Assembly: GCF_025698545.1 (NCBI RefSeq)
Contig: NC_068575.1
Span: 56,181,980-56,245,979, forward strand
Reading direction: 5' to 3'
DNA: 64,000 nt
Origin: Gossypium raimondii
Lineage: Eukaryota > Streptophyta > Magnoliopsida > Malvales > Malvaceae
The notes beneath the pieces were generated by a model. That model had not been told where the DNA came from. It made no database searches and saw only the letters and a program-made list of their open reading frames with translations. This document shows, piece after piece, positions 11,620 to 22,618 of the stretch. The translations under genes were made by a program, and so were the position numbers. Numbering within the stretch: the stretch's first letter is position 1; each line of letters opens with the position of its first letter.

Positions 11620-11935
11620 GTTAAAATTCTTTGCCGGGGCAATACCTTCTTCTTTGGCTTATCCCGTTGAAGTCAAGTTGTCATTTTTCCGTATTTTTGT
11701 TAGACTTCATCCTAATTGAAGAGGAAGATCTAAAATTTTCTTGCCATAGTTAAATTTCGCCCCAAAAGGCTCTATGAGAGAAACCTGATGCCAAAGAGGA
11801 TCTTTCGCATACAAAATGAAAGTGGAAGATCTTATGGGGAATACCTTACCTGTAATAATATTGATTCTGATTGAAAGGGATGATCAGGACTTGCCTAATA
11901 CTATGAGTGCAGATTCAATGCAAAAACAAAAAACA
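11620..11935 (+). pseudogene. Degraded duplicate of the integrase C-terminal region
   Basis: This segment is a diverged copy of 11,950-12,366. It shares GCCGGGGCAAT, TTGGCTTATC, a GAAGATC...CTTA block and, at its end, the protein-level words LILIERDD and LPN, which match LILSEMDS and LSN in the second copy. Many stops and shifts are present. Confidence 0.5.
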
Positions 11936-11949
11936 AAAAGAACCTCTAC

Positions 11950-12366
11950 CGGGGCAATGTCTTTCCCTTTAGCTTATCACGATTTTTTCCATTGAAGTTG
12001 AAATTCTTTTTCTCCGGGTATTGGCTGAGCTGAAGTAAGATGAAGATCCAATCTCAATACGATCAGTTGAACTTAATTGAGGGAAAAAGGCTAAAAGTTA
12101 TTCGTCACGGTCAGATGTACCAAAAACGGATAACGCGAGGTTATAATAAAAAGGTTCGTCCTAGAGAATTCCACGAAGGAGACCTGGTATTGAAAAAGAT
12201 CATTCCTCTACAAAAAGATTTTAGAGAAAAATGAGTGCCAAATTGGGAATGTCCTTATGTTGTAAAGAAGACATTTTCCGGAGGAGCACTGATCTTGAGT
12301 GAGATGGATAGTAAAAACTTGTCTAATCCTGTAAACTCAGATTCAGTCAAGAAATGCTTTGCTTAA
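11950..12366 (+). pseudogene. Integrase C-terminal domain fragment of Tat-like pol
   Basis: The frame 12,040-12,234 gives YDQLNLIEGKRLKVIRHGQM, VRPREFHEGDLVLKKI and LQKDF, then a TGA, then VPNWECPYVVKKTFSGGALI and VNSDSVKKCFA ending in TAA. This is the C-terminal region of Gypsy integrase with the hallmark FHEGDLVLKK. The TGA at about 12,232 replaces a codon that is normally sense (the following VPNW context is conserved). It is followed by AAAACCCGCAAAGGGCA repeats. Confidence 0.75.
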
Positions 12367-12379
12367 AGAAGGAGTGGAC

Positions 12380-12545
12380 CAAGGTAAAAACCCGCAAAGG
12401 GCACTTTGAGTCGCAAAAAAAAAAGAGATGTGAAAAAATAAAAATGGAAAAATGAAAAATGGAAAAAGTAAAAATAGAGAGGCTAAGGTGAAAACCCGCA
12501 AAGGGCACCTTAGACCAAAGGGGATTTGAGTTAAAAACCCGAAAA
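12380..12545 (+). repeat. Two copies of an AAAACCCGCAAAGGGCA motif around a purine-rich tract
   Basis: The motif appears near 12,387 and 12,491, and its first part again near 12,533. The copies are separated by an A/G-rich AAAAATGGAAAAATG tract. This lies just after the integrase remnant in the 3' untranslated region of the element. Confidence 0.7.
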
Positions 12546-13689
12546 TGGTGGCTCAAATATTGATCAAAATTGGGCATGAGGTAATCAGAGCAGCTCAAAT
12601 GTTGATTAGAATGGGGCATGCGGTGATCTTGCTATGCCTGAATCAGCAGGAAAGGGCACGCGACATATTGGGGCATCGACAGAGTAATGTAGATCTCCTA
12701 AACACATGTCAAACTCAAAATGGTCTTCAAGAAGTTTGTACAGAGAAGTTCAAGCTGCGACATTTGGGGCACCTCGTTTCCATATTTATTTTGAATTTGT
12801 TGTTCTTGGAATACTTCGTCTTTTCCAAGACACGCATTCCCAATCAATTTCTTTGTTATCTTTCTTTACTATTTTATATAATTTATTCCTTTCGAGCTAT
12901 GCTCAAAACTAACTTTATTCTTATCAATTGTTATGACCTTTTTGCAAGCATGTTGCATTAGAATAATGATTAATGGACTAATAAAACTTTCACAATGGAA
13001 GTTTTGCATATTACTCTAGAAGTTTCTAAATAATACAGGAATCTGAAACAGGTCTATTGTTTAGAATGCACCTAGTTTAAAGGTTGAAATATCTGGGAAG
13101 GAAATGTCTAAATTGAGACTATCCTTCGGATTTTGTTGTCATAACATTGATTGAACAAAATGATAGGACGATAGGTTGGTGGCAAGGCTTAGATGAACAA
13201 GCAAGCAATAATCACCAAGCAATAAAAAAAGGGTTTCTTTGGAGAGGAGAATCCTTCATTCGTACATAGGCATTTGGTATGACACCCTGAGATTGGTATA
13301 AAAGACCAAAGAGCTTCACATTTTGCATCCTTGAATTGCGATAGATGAGGATTGAGAAAAGGCCGATTTTTCTACCCTTGGGTTACAGCGGGAAAAAGAT
13401 GGTACCAATGTTGCATCCCAGTAGATTGAACTTTGAAGTTCACAATGGGGGCAATCTGATTGAGTGTTTTTGTTTTGAAGATGCTAGCCGAGCAAGAGGA
13501 CGTTGTAGTGCGTTAGTGATACGGCTTTAATAAATTTTTAGTAATGACTACCTAAGCGGGATCATTCTCGAAAAAAATGACATTCTGCATTCATTCAAAC
13601 GTCATTCATACATGTCTAGTTAGGAGCATTTAATTCATTCTGATCATGATATCCTAATCACTAGGCATAATTAGGTTCATAAGTTGAAT

Positions 13690-15550
13690 TATACAGGTCA
13701 TGTTCCTCAGAGGACAAACCGGTGAAACTTCAGCCTTGCCTTCCTGAGTTTGCAGCAGAGCAGACTGAATATAGCAGATCTTGCCTTCTTGTACTGACAA
13801 CGAAGCAGATCGAAGATACCAGCCTTGTCTCCCTGGGCAGCAGTGGAGTAGGTCGAAAATGGCGGATCTTGCCTTCCTGTACTGACAGAGAAGCAGATTG
13901 AAGATTTCAGATCTTGTCTCCTAGCGAGAGTGGAGCGAGATCAATGATGGCGATTTTACCTTCCTGTGGTTACAGATGGAGTACATTGAAGCCGAGAATT
14001 CTACTTCCTGACAAGAAGTGGAATAGATTGAAGATTTCAGATCTTGTCTCCATAAGCAGTAGTGGAGCAGATCAAAGATGGCAGATTTTACCTCCCTGTG
14101 GTTACAGTGGAGTACATTGAAGCCAGTAATTCTACTTCCCTGGACAGCAGTGGAATAGATTGAAGATTTCATATCTTGTCTCCCTAAGCAGTAGTGGAGG
14201 AGATCAAAGATGGCAGATTTTACCTCCCTGTGGCTACAGTGGAGTACATTGAAGCCAGTAATTCTACTTCCCTGGACAGCAATGGAATAGATTGAAGATT
14301 TCAGATCCTGTCTCCCTAAGCAGTAGTGGAGTAGATCAAAAATGGCAGATTTTACCTTCCTGTGGTTACAGTGGAGTACATTGAAGCCAGTAATTCTACT
14401 TCCCTAGGCAGCAGTGGAATAGATTGAAGATTTTAGATCTTACCTTCCTGCATAGACAGCGAAGCAGATCGAAGATGGCGGATTTTACCTCCTCGTGGTT
14501 ACAGTGGAGTACATTGAAACCAGTAATTCTACTTCCCTGGACAGCAGTGGAATAGATTGAAGATTTCAGATCTTGTCTCCTAGCGAGAGTGGAGCGGATA
14601 AAAATGGCAGATTTTACCTCCCTGTGGTTACAGTGGAGTACATTGAAGCCAGTAACTCTACTTCCCTGGGCAGCAGTGGAATAGATTGAAGATTTTAGAT
14701 ATTGCCTTCCTGCATAGACAGCGAAGCAGATCGAAGATGACGGATTTTACCTCTTCGTGGTTACAGTGGAGTACATTGAAGCCAGTAATTCTACTTCCCT
14801 AGGCAGCAGTGGAATAGATTGAAGATTTTAGATCTTACCTTCCTGCATAGACAGCGAAGCAGATCGAGGATGGCGGATTTTACCTCCTCGTGGTTATAGT
14901 AGAGTACATTGAAGCCAGTAATTCTACTTCCCTGGACAGTAGTGGAATAGATTGAAGATTTCAGATCTTGTCTCCTTAAGCAGTAGTGGAGCAGATAAAA
15001 AATGGCAGATTTTACCTCTCTGTGGTTACAGTGGAGTACATTGAAGCCAGTAATTCTACTTCCCTGGGCAGCAGTGGAATAGATTGAAGATTTTAGATAT
15101 TGCCTTCCTGCATAGACAACGAAGCAGATCGAAGATGGCAGATTTTACCTCTTCGTGGTTACAGTGGAGTACATTGAAGCCAGTAATTCTACTTCTCTGG
15201 ATAGCAGTGGAATAGATTGAAGATTTCAGATCTTGTCTCCCCGAGCAGTAGTGGAGCAGGTCAAAGATAGCAGATTTTACCTCCTTGAAGTTGCAGTGGA
15301 GCAGACTCCTTGAAGTTGCAATGGAATGGATTAAAACCACAGATCTCATCTATCTGAAATTGCAGTAGAGCAGGTCGCGTCAAGATTTATCTTTTAGTTG
15401 TAGCAGAACAAGTTGAAGCTATAAGTCTTATCTCCCTGAAGTTGTAGTGGAGCAGACTACAGATAGTGAATTTTGTTCTTTTGAGAAGCCACAAGGTACG
15501 AATCCTATCTCCCTGACGTTGTAGTAGAGTGGATCAAAGCACTGTTTCCT
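13690..15550 (+). repeat. Tandem array with a 132-bp higher-order unit of three 44-bp monomers
   Basis: The segment TGGTTACAGTGGAGTACATT recurs at 13,967, 14,099, 14,231, 14,363, 14,496, 14,625, 14,758, 14,891, 15,023 and 15,156, a spacing of 129-133 bp. Each 132-bp unit holds three related 44-bp monomers. Each monomer contains a CTCCCT/TTCCCT block, then AGTGGA, then AGATTGAAG or a variant. Diverged monomers extend the array on both sides (from about 13,690 and to about 15,550). It sits between the integrase remnant and the 3' LTR. 3' tandem arrays are known in Tat/Ogre elements. ORFs on the minus strand here are repeat artefacts. Confidence 0.93.
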
Positions 15551-15683
15551 ATAACCTCTGAAGATGCAGTAGGAATGAATGATGCTACCTGAAGAAAAGA
15601 AGCACTGAAGAAGTCGAGGCTTAGTAAAACTGGGTATAATTGGGTATTTTAGTCTTTACTCTGTTCCTGTTACACGACAACGA

Positions 15684-15698
15684 GCAAAGAGGGGCAGC
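15684..15698 (+). other. Polypurine tract before the 3' LTR
   Basis: GAGCAAAGAGGGGCAGC directly precedes the TGTAATAC start of the 3' LTR. It is the expected primer for plus-strand DNA synthesis. Confidence 0.75.
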
Positions 15699-17822
15699 TG
15701 TAATACCCAATTATTGTCCGGGCCCAACTAAGCCTAAGGCCCAAACCCATTAAATCCAAATCATTGACCCTAAATCTTAGCCCAATTACAGTGTGGCCCA
15801 AAGTAAAAATTTTCAAAGGATAGTAGCAACCCTAGCGAGCTAGCAAGATCTCACCATCGCAAAGAATCGCCCATCGCCTATCGCCGCACCTTGCCCACGC
15901 TCAAAGAATCGGTTCCATCACCCCACGACGCAATCACCCACGATCAATGATCCTCATGTTTATTATGCACGCTCGTTCTACAAACGAACCACGAACAACA
16001 AGATATACACGCAAAGAAAACAATTGTAAAGGTTTTTTGAGTAAAGGCTATATAAAAGCCAATCGAATCATAAGGAGGTGGGCAAAAATATTGTATGAAA
16101 AGTTAAAGAAAATACGAAAAAGAAAATACAAGAAAAGAATAAATGATTTTGAAGGTGACGGCTTCTTGTTTTTTCCTTTTGTTCTTTTACTATTTTCATT
16201 TTATTTTTTGTTTTGCTTTCGTTTCTAAAAAATAAAGAAAAGGAGTTAAGGAAATTTACCGGCGTGGCGTCATTGAAGCTCCTTTATTTCGTCGCCATTG
16301 GAGCAGGGAAAGTGTTTTTCAGAGGGAGAGCAAGACGGCAGTATCAAAGAAAGAAAGAAAATGAGTTTTAGGGTTTAAAAAGGGGGATTTTATTTGGTTT
16401 TAAGTTGATGGGTTATTTATAATTTAGGCCCTTCATGTTTTTATGGTTTTCAAAATCACTGTTTTTTTATTATTTTCAAATTTTCCCATGAAACATTATT
16501 AATGTTTTGATTTAAATCAATATTGCGCAGTGCTTTAGATGGTTTGGGTAAATTGTTTTTTGGGTCCTTCCCTTGGTTGCGCGTGTTTGAATTACTCACT
16601 TTCTTGTTTTTATTTTCAAATTCGGCTCATAAATTCTGTTTGGCTTTTAAATTTAGTCCTTAATTTGTTTCTTTTAGTTTTTTTATATTGTTTATATTAT
16701 TCATTAGTATAATTATTACTATATTATTATTATTGCACGTATATATTTGTGCATATATATGTAAATATGTGTATATTCTAAATGCTTTAAATATATATGT
16801 AGTACATATATATTTTATTATCATATCATTTTATATTTATAGTTTATATATATTTTATATACATTCATATTTTTATAATATTTATATTTTCATGTTTTAA
16901 AATTTATATGTTCATACATTTTATAACATGTACATATATTTTGCATTCTTTTCAAGGTTTATTATAAATATTTTCCATTTTTTAAATACATTATACTTAT
17001 ACATTTTTTAAAATATATTAATATATTTTATATGTATTTTATCATTGTTTTATTTTTATGATTTATGCATTTTCTCTCATATCCATGTACATATTTGCAA
17101 AATTCGTTGATACATTATGCTTATGTATACACATAATTTAAATTAAAATATTTGTTCCATATTGCATTGACATTTTAATACATTTTTTAAATACATTTTG
17201 ATTTTGTGAAAACATTAAAATTATTTTTATGATTCAAAGATTTTCAAAATAAAACGATATTCAAAGTTAGGGATTTTCGAGGAAAATTGAGCCCTAACGT
17301 ATTGGGTTCCGATTTTCTTTGTTAATTCCAAATAACCGAGAATATTCGTTATTTAAAATATATAAACAAAATCATTTTCGAGAATTCAATATGTTATGTC
17401 CTAACGCATTGGGCATGACATATTGCTTTCTCAAATGAAGATTTTCTTTAAAAATTAATTAAAAGCGATATTCAAAATTGGGATATTGAGAAATTGTACC
17501 CTAACGTATTGGGTCTCAATTTCTTCGCATGACTTGAATAATTGATTATCCTTTTCAGATTTCAAAATTTGAGTTTAACAAAATCTTTTTTTTTCGACAC
17601 CAAGATATTAAATAATCAATTTGGTATCGATTTTGGGCGCTTCTTGAGGTGCTAACCCTTCCTCCTGCAGAATCGACTCCGAACCCGTTTTCTTAAATTT
17701 CGTAGACCAGAATCGTTTTTAAGGTGAGCCGATCACACCTCAATAAAGGATCGGTGGCGACTCCAATTCTTGTTTTTTAAAGTCGACAACTAAATTTTTG
17801 TTTTCAAAAAATGGTTTCGACA
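15699..17822 (+). repeat. 3' LTR of the Tat-like element
   Basis: Aligns with 6,465-8,601 from TGTAATACCC to TTTCGACA, with several 1-6 bp indels and a few substitutions (for example around 15,835, 15,950 and 17,640). It is followed directly by the target duplication AACAT. Confidence 0.93.
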
Positions 17823-17941
17823 AACATGTTTTCCAATATAGAATTTTAAGAAGCAATTAAACGATTCATAGGACCAAAGAGCCCCGACAACAAAATACTA
17901 GTAAGCATAATTAATACAAGTTACAATGAAGCCTATCATAT

Positions 17942-18086
17942 CGGAGGTGGAGCAAGTTCATCTTCACCCTCCCATGATTCCTTGATATCAGAGTCATCAA
18001 TATCTTCATCATCCCATTTGCTTTTAAGTTGTTCCTTTGCAGGGAGAGGTGGAATCTCATCCTCTGCAACAATAGCATACAACTTC
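17942..18086 (-). pseudogene. eIF3 subunit j pseudogene, N-terminal coding exon
   Basis: On the minus strand the frame reads AEDEIPPLPAKEQLKSKWDD then EDIDDSDIKESWEGEDE and LAPPP, which is the acidic N-terminus of plant eIF3j. Two acceptors are possible: TTGTTCAG (exon from 18,086) or TTGCAG (exon from 18,063). The second puts AG GAT GAG in the eIF3j phase. The exon ends CCTCCG at 17,942, but the next bases are ATATGATAGG, not GT. A GT to AT change at the donor would explain this. Without splicing the frame ends at TGA (17,936-17,938). The proline/lysine-rich middle of the protein is not found before the pseudo-exon at 684-831. Confidence 0.75.
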
Positions 18087-18814
18087 CTGAACAAAAAAAA
18101 AAGGGGGGATTTCAAGAAAAGGAAACCAATAATAAAAAGAATGACATAATGCAATAGGTTCTCCAACTAAGATTGGAAACAGACCATAATCTTTAGCACT
18201 TATTAACAACTCAAAAACATATGAAATACAGAATAGAAATGAATCTACTTTAAGGTCTATTTACACTTTAAAATTCCTATACAAAACTACGAGGCGACCA
18301 TCAGGTAATACTTCAAGAAAAGAACTAGTGAATCCGAGCAATTGAAGCCAATACTAGATTCCCAAGATGTTGCCACAATTATTGATCTTCCACTACATGC
18401 AATTTTTCTTTTTAATAAAAAGAAAAAAAAAACCTCTAAATTTCTCTTTTTGGTTTGGTAACACCATAGTTGATTTCCCAAGAAACTCAAAGCAAACACT
18501 TTTGAAACATCTCAACTCAACCTCATACAATCTAAAACCAAAAACAAGAAAAAGCCCTAAATTTCAATAAACCCAAAAGCATTTAGCTCTAAAAAAAGAA
18601 ATTTTCCACATTCAAGTTCATACATAATAAAACATACAAAAGAAAATAGAATCACTTATCAGTCAAAGAATTAACAACAAATTCGGGCTAAAATTAAAAT
18701 TACCCTAGTCTTCCATTTCACTTATCAACAACTCGCCTTGTTATATTTCCAGCAATTGTTAAATCAAAGCAATGGAATCAGAAATGCAGTGAAAAAGTAA
18801 AAAAAAAAAAAAAC

Positions 18815-18950
18815 CTGCGTGAGCGGGAGTAGACGAAGCGGAAGCGAGAATGTCGGCTTGAGTAACGCAAACATTGGTGAGAATCTAATGCCCTAAAAAC
18901 CCAAGGGTTCTTCTGCAAGGTTCGTCCACGGAGGGTGAGTCAGGGCCTAA
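18815..18950 (-). other. Probable first (leader) exon of the eIF3j locus
   Basis: Minus-strand sequence ends in CTCACGCAG followed by a GT and a poly-T run at 18,814, a plausible donor. The exon is GC-richer than its surroundings. It contains an ATG (near 18,874) whose frame (MFALLKPTFSLPLRLLPLTQ) does not join in frame to the eIF3j exon, and the frame that does join has no ATG. It is best read as a 5' UTR or altered first exon. Confidence 0.4.
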
Positions 18951-19400
18951 GATCAAGCCTAGAAAAAAAAAGGGTTGCAACTTTGCAATCGAAAAAAAAA
19001 AAGAGGAAATGTAGAGATGGGAAGAAAAGAATGTTACAGTTTATTCATTCTTTGGGTAGAGGTGAGGGCAAAAATTGAAATTGGAAAAAGAAAATTTCTT
19101 ATTCCACAGTTAAATGACGATTCAATGATGAGAGAAGGGAATAGCTATTCGGCCACTTTCTGTAATAGACCCTGAATCAATTCAGGCCCATAATACCATT
19201 ATAGCCAACCAAACTAATATTTTATGGTGGGCCCACCGAAATAAACCCCCCTATCAAACATGTTGTTAAGGGAATTTGCCGCTTGAACTGATGATAACGG
19301 GTCGGGTCTAAAGTATTTTGTTAAAATTTCGGCCCGAATCGGCCATGTACCTTCCATTTATGCGCCATCGCTCTGTTCCAATCATCTCCAACAACGACAA
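18951..19400. promoter_or_regulatory. Shared intergenic region between divergent eIF3j and F-box genes
   Basis: About 450 bp separates the leader exon on the minus strand from the CT-rich leader of the F-box gene on the plus strand. Both would be driven from here. I see no strong TATA box. A CTCTCTCTCT tract at 19,405-19,420 is typical of plant 5' leaders. Confidence 0.4.
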
Positions 19401-20127
19401 CACTTTCTCTCTCTCTTTTTCCCCTCACTTTCTATCGCTAGGGTTTCCGCTGCTTGGGAGATTCTCGATTTAATGTTTTTCTTTTCTCGACAAAAAAAGT
19501 AAGGATCTTTGCTTTACTTTTCACATTTTTTCCTTCAAAAACTCTCCTCCCTTTCTCTTTTCCCCCAAAATTTTTTGTTTTATTTTCTGAATCCATTGAA
19601 TTTGGTTGGATTCTGGTGCATTCTTATTTAAAACCTTGAAAGTTGCCAATTTTCATGCGGTTTTTAAGTTTTATTTCTCGAGATTCGAATTAAACTCAAT
19701 TGATTGGATTGTTGGTACTAATTATGATACTGATTAGAATTAGCTGTTATGACTAGGTTTTATTTATAGTGAATTGTAAACCATTGATTGTACTTCTATG
19801 GTCTCGAAGGAAAATTTGATCGAACCCTTGCAAGATCTCGTTGGTTTTATGGGAATTATAGTACTCAATTGCATTGATGTGGGTGTGTAATTTTCAAATA
19901 TTTGGTCTGATTTAATCACACCGTATTTACTATTTTCTTTTAACAACACAGTTTGATCAGATGAAACGATAGTGGTGAAAACAGGGTATTAAGTGGATAA
20001 AAAAAGCCTGAAGATTTTATTTTACTTAATATCTGAGCTAACATTTTGTTTATTGCTGTTGTAAAGCAGGGGTTGAAGCTCAGTGATGCATAGCTGCTTG
20101 ATACCCTTTTAGCAAATTAAAAGGAAA
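19401..20127 (+). other. 5' leader of the F-box gene with an intron and an upstream ORF
   Basis: A CT-rich stretch and GCTAGGGTTTCCGCTGC (near 19,435) look like a plant 5' UTR. A GTAAGG donor after the A-run near 19,498 and an acceptor GTAAAGCAG (near 20,069) define a leader intron of about 570 bp. After the acceptor a nine-codon uORF (20,086-20,112, ATG to TAG) ends 15 nt before the main ATG. Confidence 0.55.
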
Positions 20128-22618
20128 ATGAAAAATGGTCTCGATTTCTTGAATTTACTCAATTGTGATGTATCACTAAAGATTCTTACGAATTTGGAGG
20201 ATCCATCTGATCTTGTTCGTTTCAGTGCTGTCTCACGCTCCTGGCGACAATTTGGTGAGCTAGAATTCTCTCTCTCTATATATAAAAGCTAGCTTATGAG
20301 ATGAAGACTGTATTCATCTTACTTTATCAAGTTGGGAAGGTTCTAATGGAGCATAGCATCAATAAGTGGATAATATTCTCAATGCAGTTTGGTTGTTGTG
20401 ATTTCAGTTTAGTTTAGTTTAGTTATTTTTCATTTGGTCTTTTGTCTTCCGTGTCTTTTATGTTTATCTAAGAAATTTGGATGTTTGAAGTAAAATAGTT
20501 TTCAATAAAAACAATAGGCTATAATCCTCTCAATTCAATGCAGATATTTGAAATGCTCAAATTCTTCTTTTCAGATGCTGCCTTTGATGCAAATTTTCCT
20601 TTCGTTCCAAAAAGTTTTGATTGATTAACTAGCTGATTGTTTTTTGCTAAGTCTTCCTCTTTCCTCATTTGTGCATTTTTATTTTCACCACTACTGATCT
20701 TAATAAGCTGCTTTATTTGCAATCTAGTCTTCTATTCTTCTGGTGTGGGCTTGGTGTGCAATTCTCTTTTACGTGAAAGTTTGCTGAACTCCTAAGAACT
20801 TACTTCATAATCTGCTAACTTCACTAAAGAAAAGAGAGTAATCTACCTAAGCGACTTTTAAAGTTGGAAATAAAGGAGACAATCATGCCATTTGTTCTTT
20901 ATGGCAGTGTCACAATTTATGTGTTCATGATGATATCAATCTTGTCACTCTGGTCTTTGGCTGTTTTGCATGACCAGTTTACAGTCATTGCTGACTTTAT
21001 GAGTTTTCAATGGTTTGTAGTGATTGAAAATGGTCTACTCAAGCATCTGTGCCGGAGAATGTTTCCTCAATTATCTAGAGTTGATCATGTCAACGAGCTA
21101 TGTGGCACTGCAAAAGGGCATGCTGAAGCTGGATCTAGCAATTTTATGGAATGGGAAGCTTTGAAGAGGGAGCATAGAGTTTATGCCTTTTTTGCTCGAG
21201 GTTGTTTGTCATTTGCTCCCAGGGAGTGCATCTATGAAGCAATCATCGCTTCTAGCACTGATAATGATCCAGAGGAAGGCATACATAATACTTTGGAACC
21301 AAGAGATAGGGTGGCACGGAGAGCTTCATACTGGTCGAGTAAAGGACAAAGTAACCCTGCAGTGCCTGAGACGTTGACATATAGATTGTGTGCTGATTTA
21401 TGTGTTATTACTGAAATCAATGTAAGGCCTTTCCAAGGTAATAATTGTTTCAATTTTCTGCTAACTTGGTTCCATCTTTCATCTATCTCGTTTTATATTA
21501 ACTTGAAAATTTTCTGATAATATGCATATTCTTTTAAATCCAGCTTACTTCCAGATTGGTAAACCCATATACTCAGCTAACTCTGTGAGATTTCGCATGG
21601 GTCATGTCAAGTCCTGCATGGACAATATTGTGAAAGAATCATGCCAGGATTGTGGTAACGAAAAGTTTGCATGGACTTACACCTCACAAGAGTTTCCGAT
21701 GGCTCAGGTAGGTTCAAGTAGCTGGGTTATATGGCTTATATCTTTTTTTTGGCTTTCTCTGGTTGTTACTACAAGAAATATTAGATTTGGTTATTCTGCA
21801 AGCATCCATTGCCAATACCGAAGATGATATGCTATATATAGTACTAATACAATACTAAAGTATCTCTTAGTAGTATCATTTCTGCTTTCAGTTTCCATGT
21901 TCCAGATGCATGCTTGTGAAGTTAATACTATCTTATTCTTGTAGTTTTGTAATAATCCTAAAAGGAGCACTGCTGACAGTGGATTTTTTTACGTAAGCAG
22001 GAAAATTGTTTGCAGAATTTCAGGCTTCCGGAACCTGTTCTTTGTATTGGTGGAATATTACAGATTGAGCTGTTGGGTAGGGTCCAGAGACAGGAAATGG
22101 ATAGCTTATACTATATATGGTACCGTCAAATGCACCCTCTGTTAACCTAGTTTGATACTAACATTGGTGAAACGGGGTAATGAGTAGAGATTTTTTTGAT
22201 AAGATTTATCTTAGGGTCCCATAAATTTCAATTATATAATGTTCATCTCTGGGTTTCTCTAGTATATTTTTGGCCATTTTGCTATATACTGGTTTTGATG
22301 CAATCTGTTGGTTGGCATCATTGCAGTGTGTCTCATGTTCAAGTTGTGGGGCGGCCATTATCTCCTGCATTTGGTATTCAGACATTTGAACACTCTGAAA
22401 AATTTGTGCTGGAGGCACTGAGTTATAAACAACCAACTTCACCTGCACAGTCCAGCTCCGCACCCACTTTGCAGATGCGTGTGAGAGACTTGGAGCAGAT
22501 TTTGAATTTACTGCGGGGAAATGTTGTCGACGTAGTGGAATATGGATATGAATGGGAAATAGAGGATGAAGAATCAGATGAGGAGGATGAGGATGAGGAT
22601 GAGGAAGACCGAGAATAA
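20128..22618 (+). CDS. F-box protein (At4g00755-like), 372 aa, five exons
   Basis: Exons 20,128-20,254, 21,021-21,437, 21,544-21,707, 22,001-22,119 and 22,327-22,618 join in one open frame with GT-AG junctions. Residues about 5-45 form an F-box (LDFLNLLNCDVSLKIL, LEDPSDLVRFSAVSRSWRQF), which would bind SKP1 and make the protein the substrate-recruiting subunit of an SCF ubiquitin ligase. The rest matches, from memory, the Arabidopsis F-box protein At4g00755: VIENGLLKHLCRRMFPQL, then WSSKG, then PFQAYFQIGKPIYSA, VRFRMGH, FRLPEPVLCIGGILQIELLG, VSHVQVVGRPLSPAF. This family lacks LRR or Kelch repeats. The C-terminus is a very acidic E/D tail (about 25 residues). Exon 4 has a second in-frame acceptor (TTTGCAG, 12-15 nt downstream) that would drop ENCLQ. 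Confidence 0.9.

Larger units (their letters stand above)
6465..17822 (+). mobile_element. Ty3/Gypsy Tat/Ogre-like LTR retrotransposon, internally deleted
   Basis: Two long LTRs (2,137 and 2,124 bp, starting TGTAATACCC and ending TTTCGACA) are flanked by an exact 5-bp duplication AACAT at 6,460-6,464 and 17,823-17,827. The interior has a primer-binding site of the TGGCGACTCCACTGGGGAC type, a coiled-coil ORF, a gag ORF with a CxYH..GH..ENC motif, a short pre-RT stretch, integrase C-terminal remnants and a large 3' tandem array. The central protease/RT/RNase H/integrase core is absent, so the element must be non-autonomous. The LTRs are very similar with scattered indels, which suggests a fairly recent insertion. 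Assignment to Tat/Ogre rests on the binding site, the gag style, the long LTRs and the 3' tandem repeats. Confidence 0.9.

Noticed and set aside
13914-15349. Regularly spaced repeats that could be taken for a CRISPR-like array, and ORFs on both strands within them
   Set aside because: Repeats and spacers are all related to one another (44-bp monomers) and the host is a plant. The ORFs are artefacts of the repeat period, a multiple of three.
18815-18874. MFALLKPTFSLPLRLLPLTQ as the N-terminus of an organelle-targeted eIF3j form
   Set aside because: The frame does not join to the eIF3j exon; both acceptors give a stop or a wrong frame.
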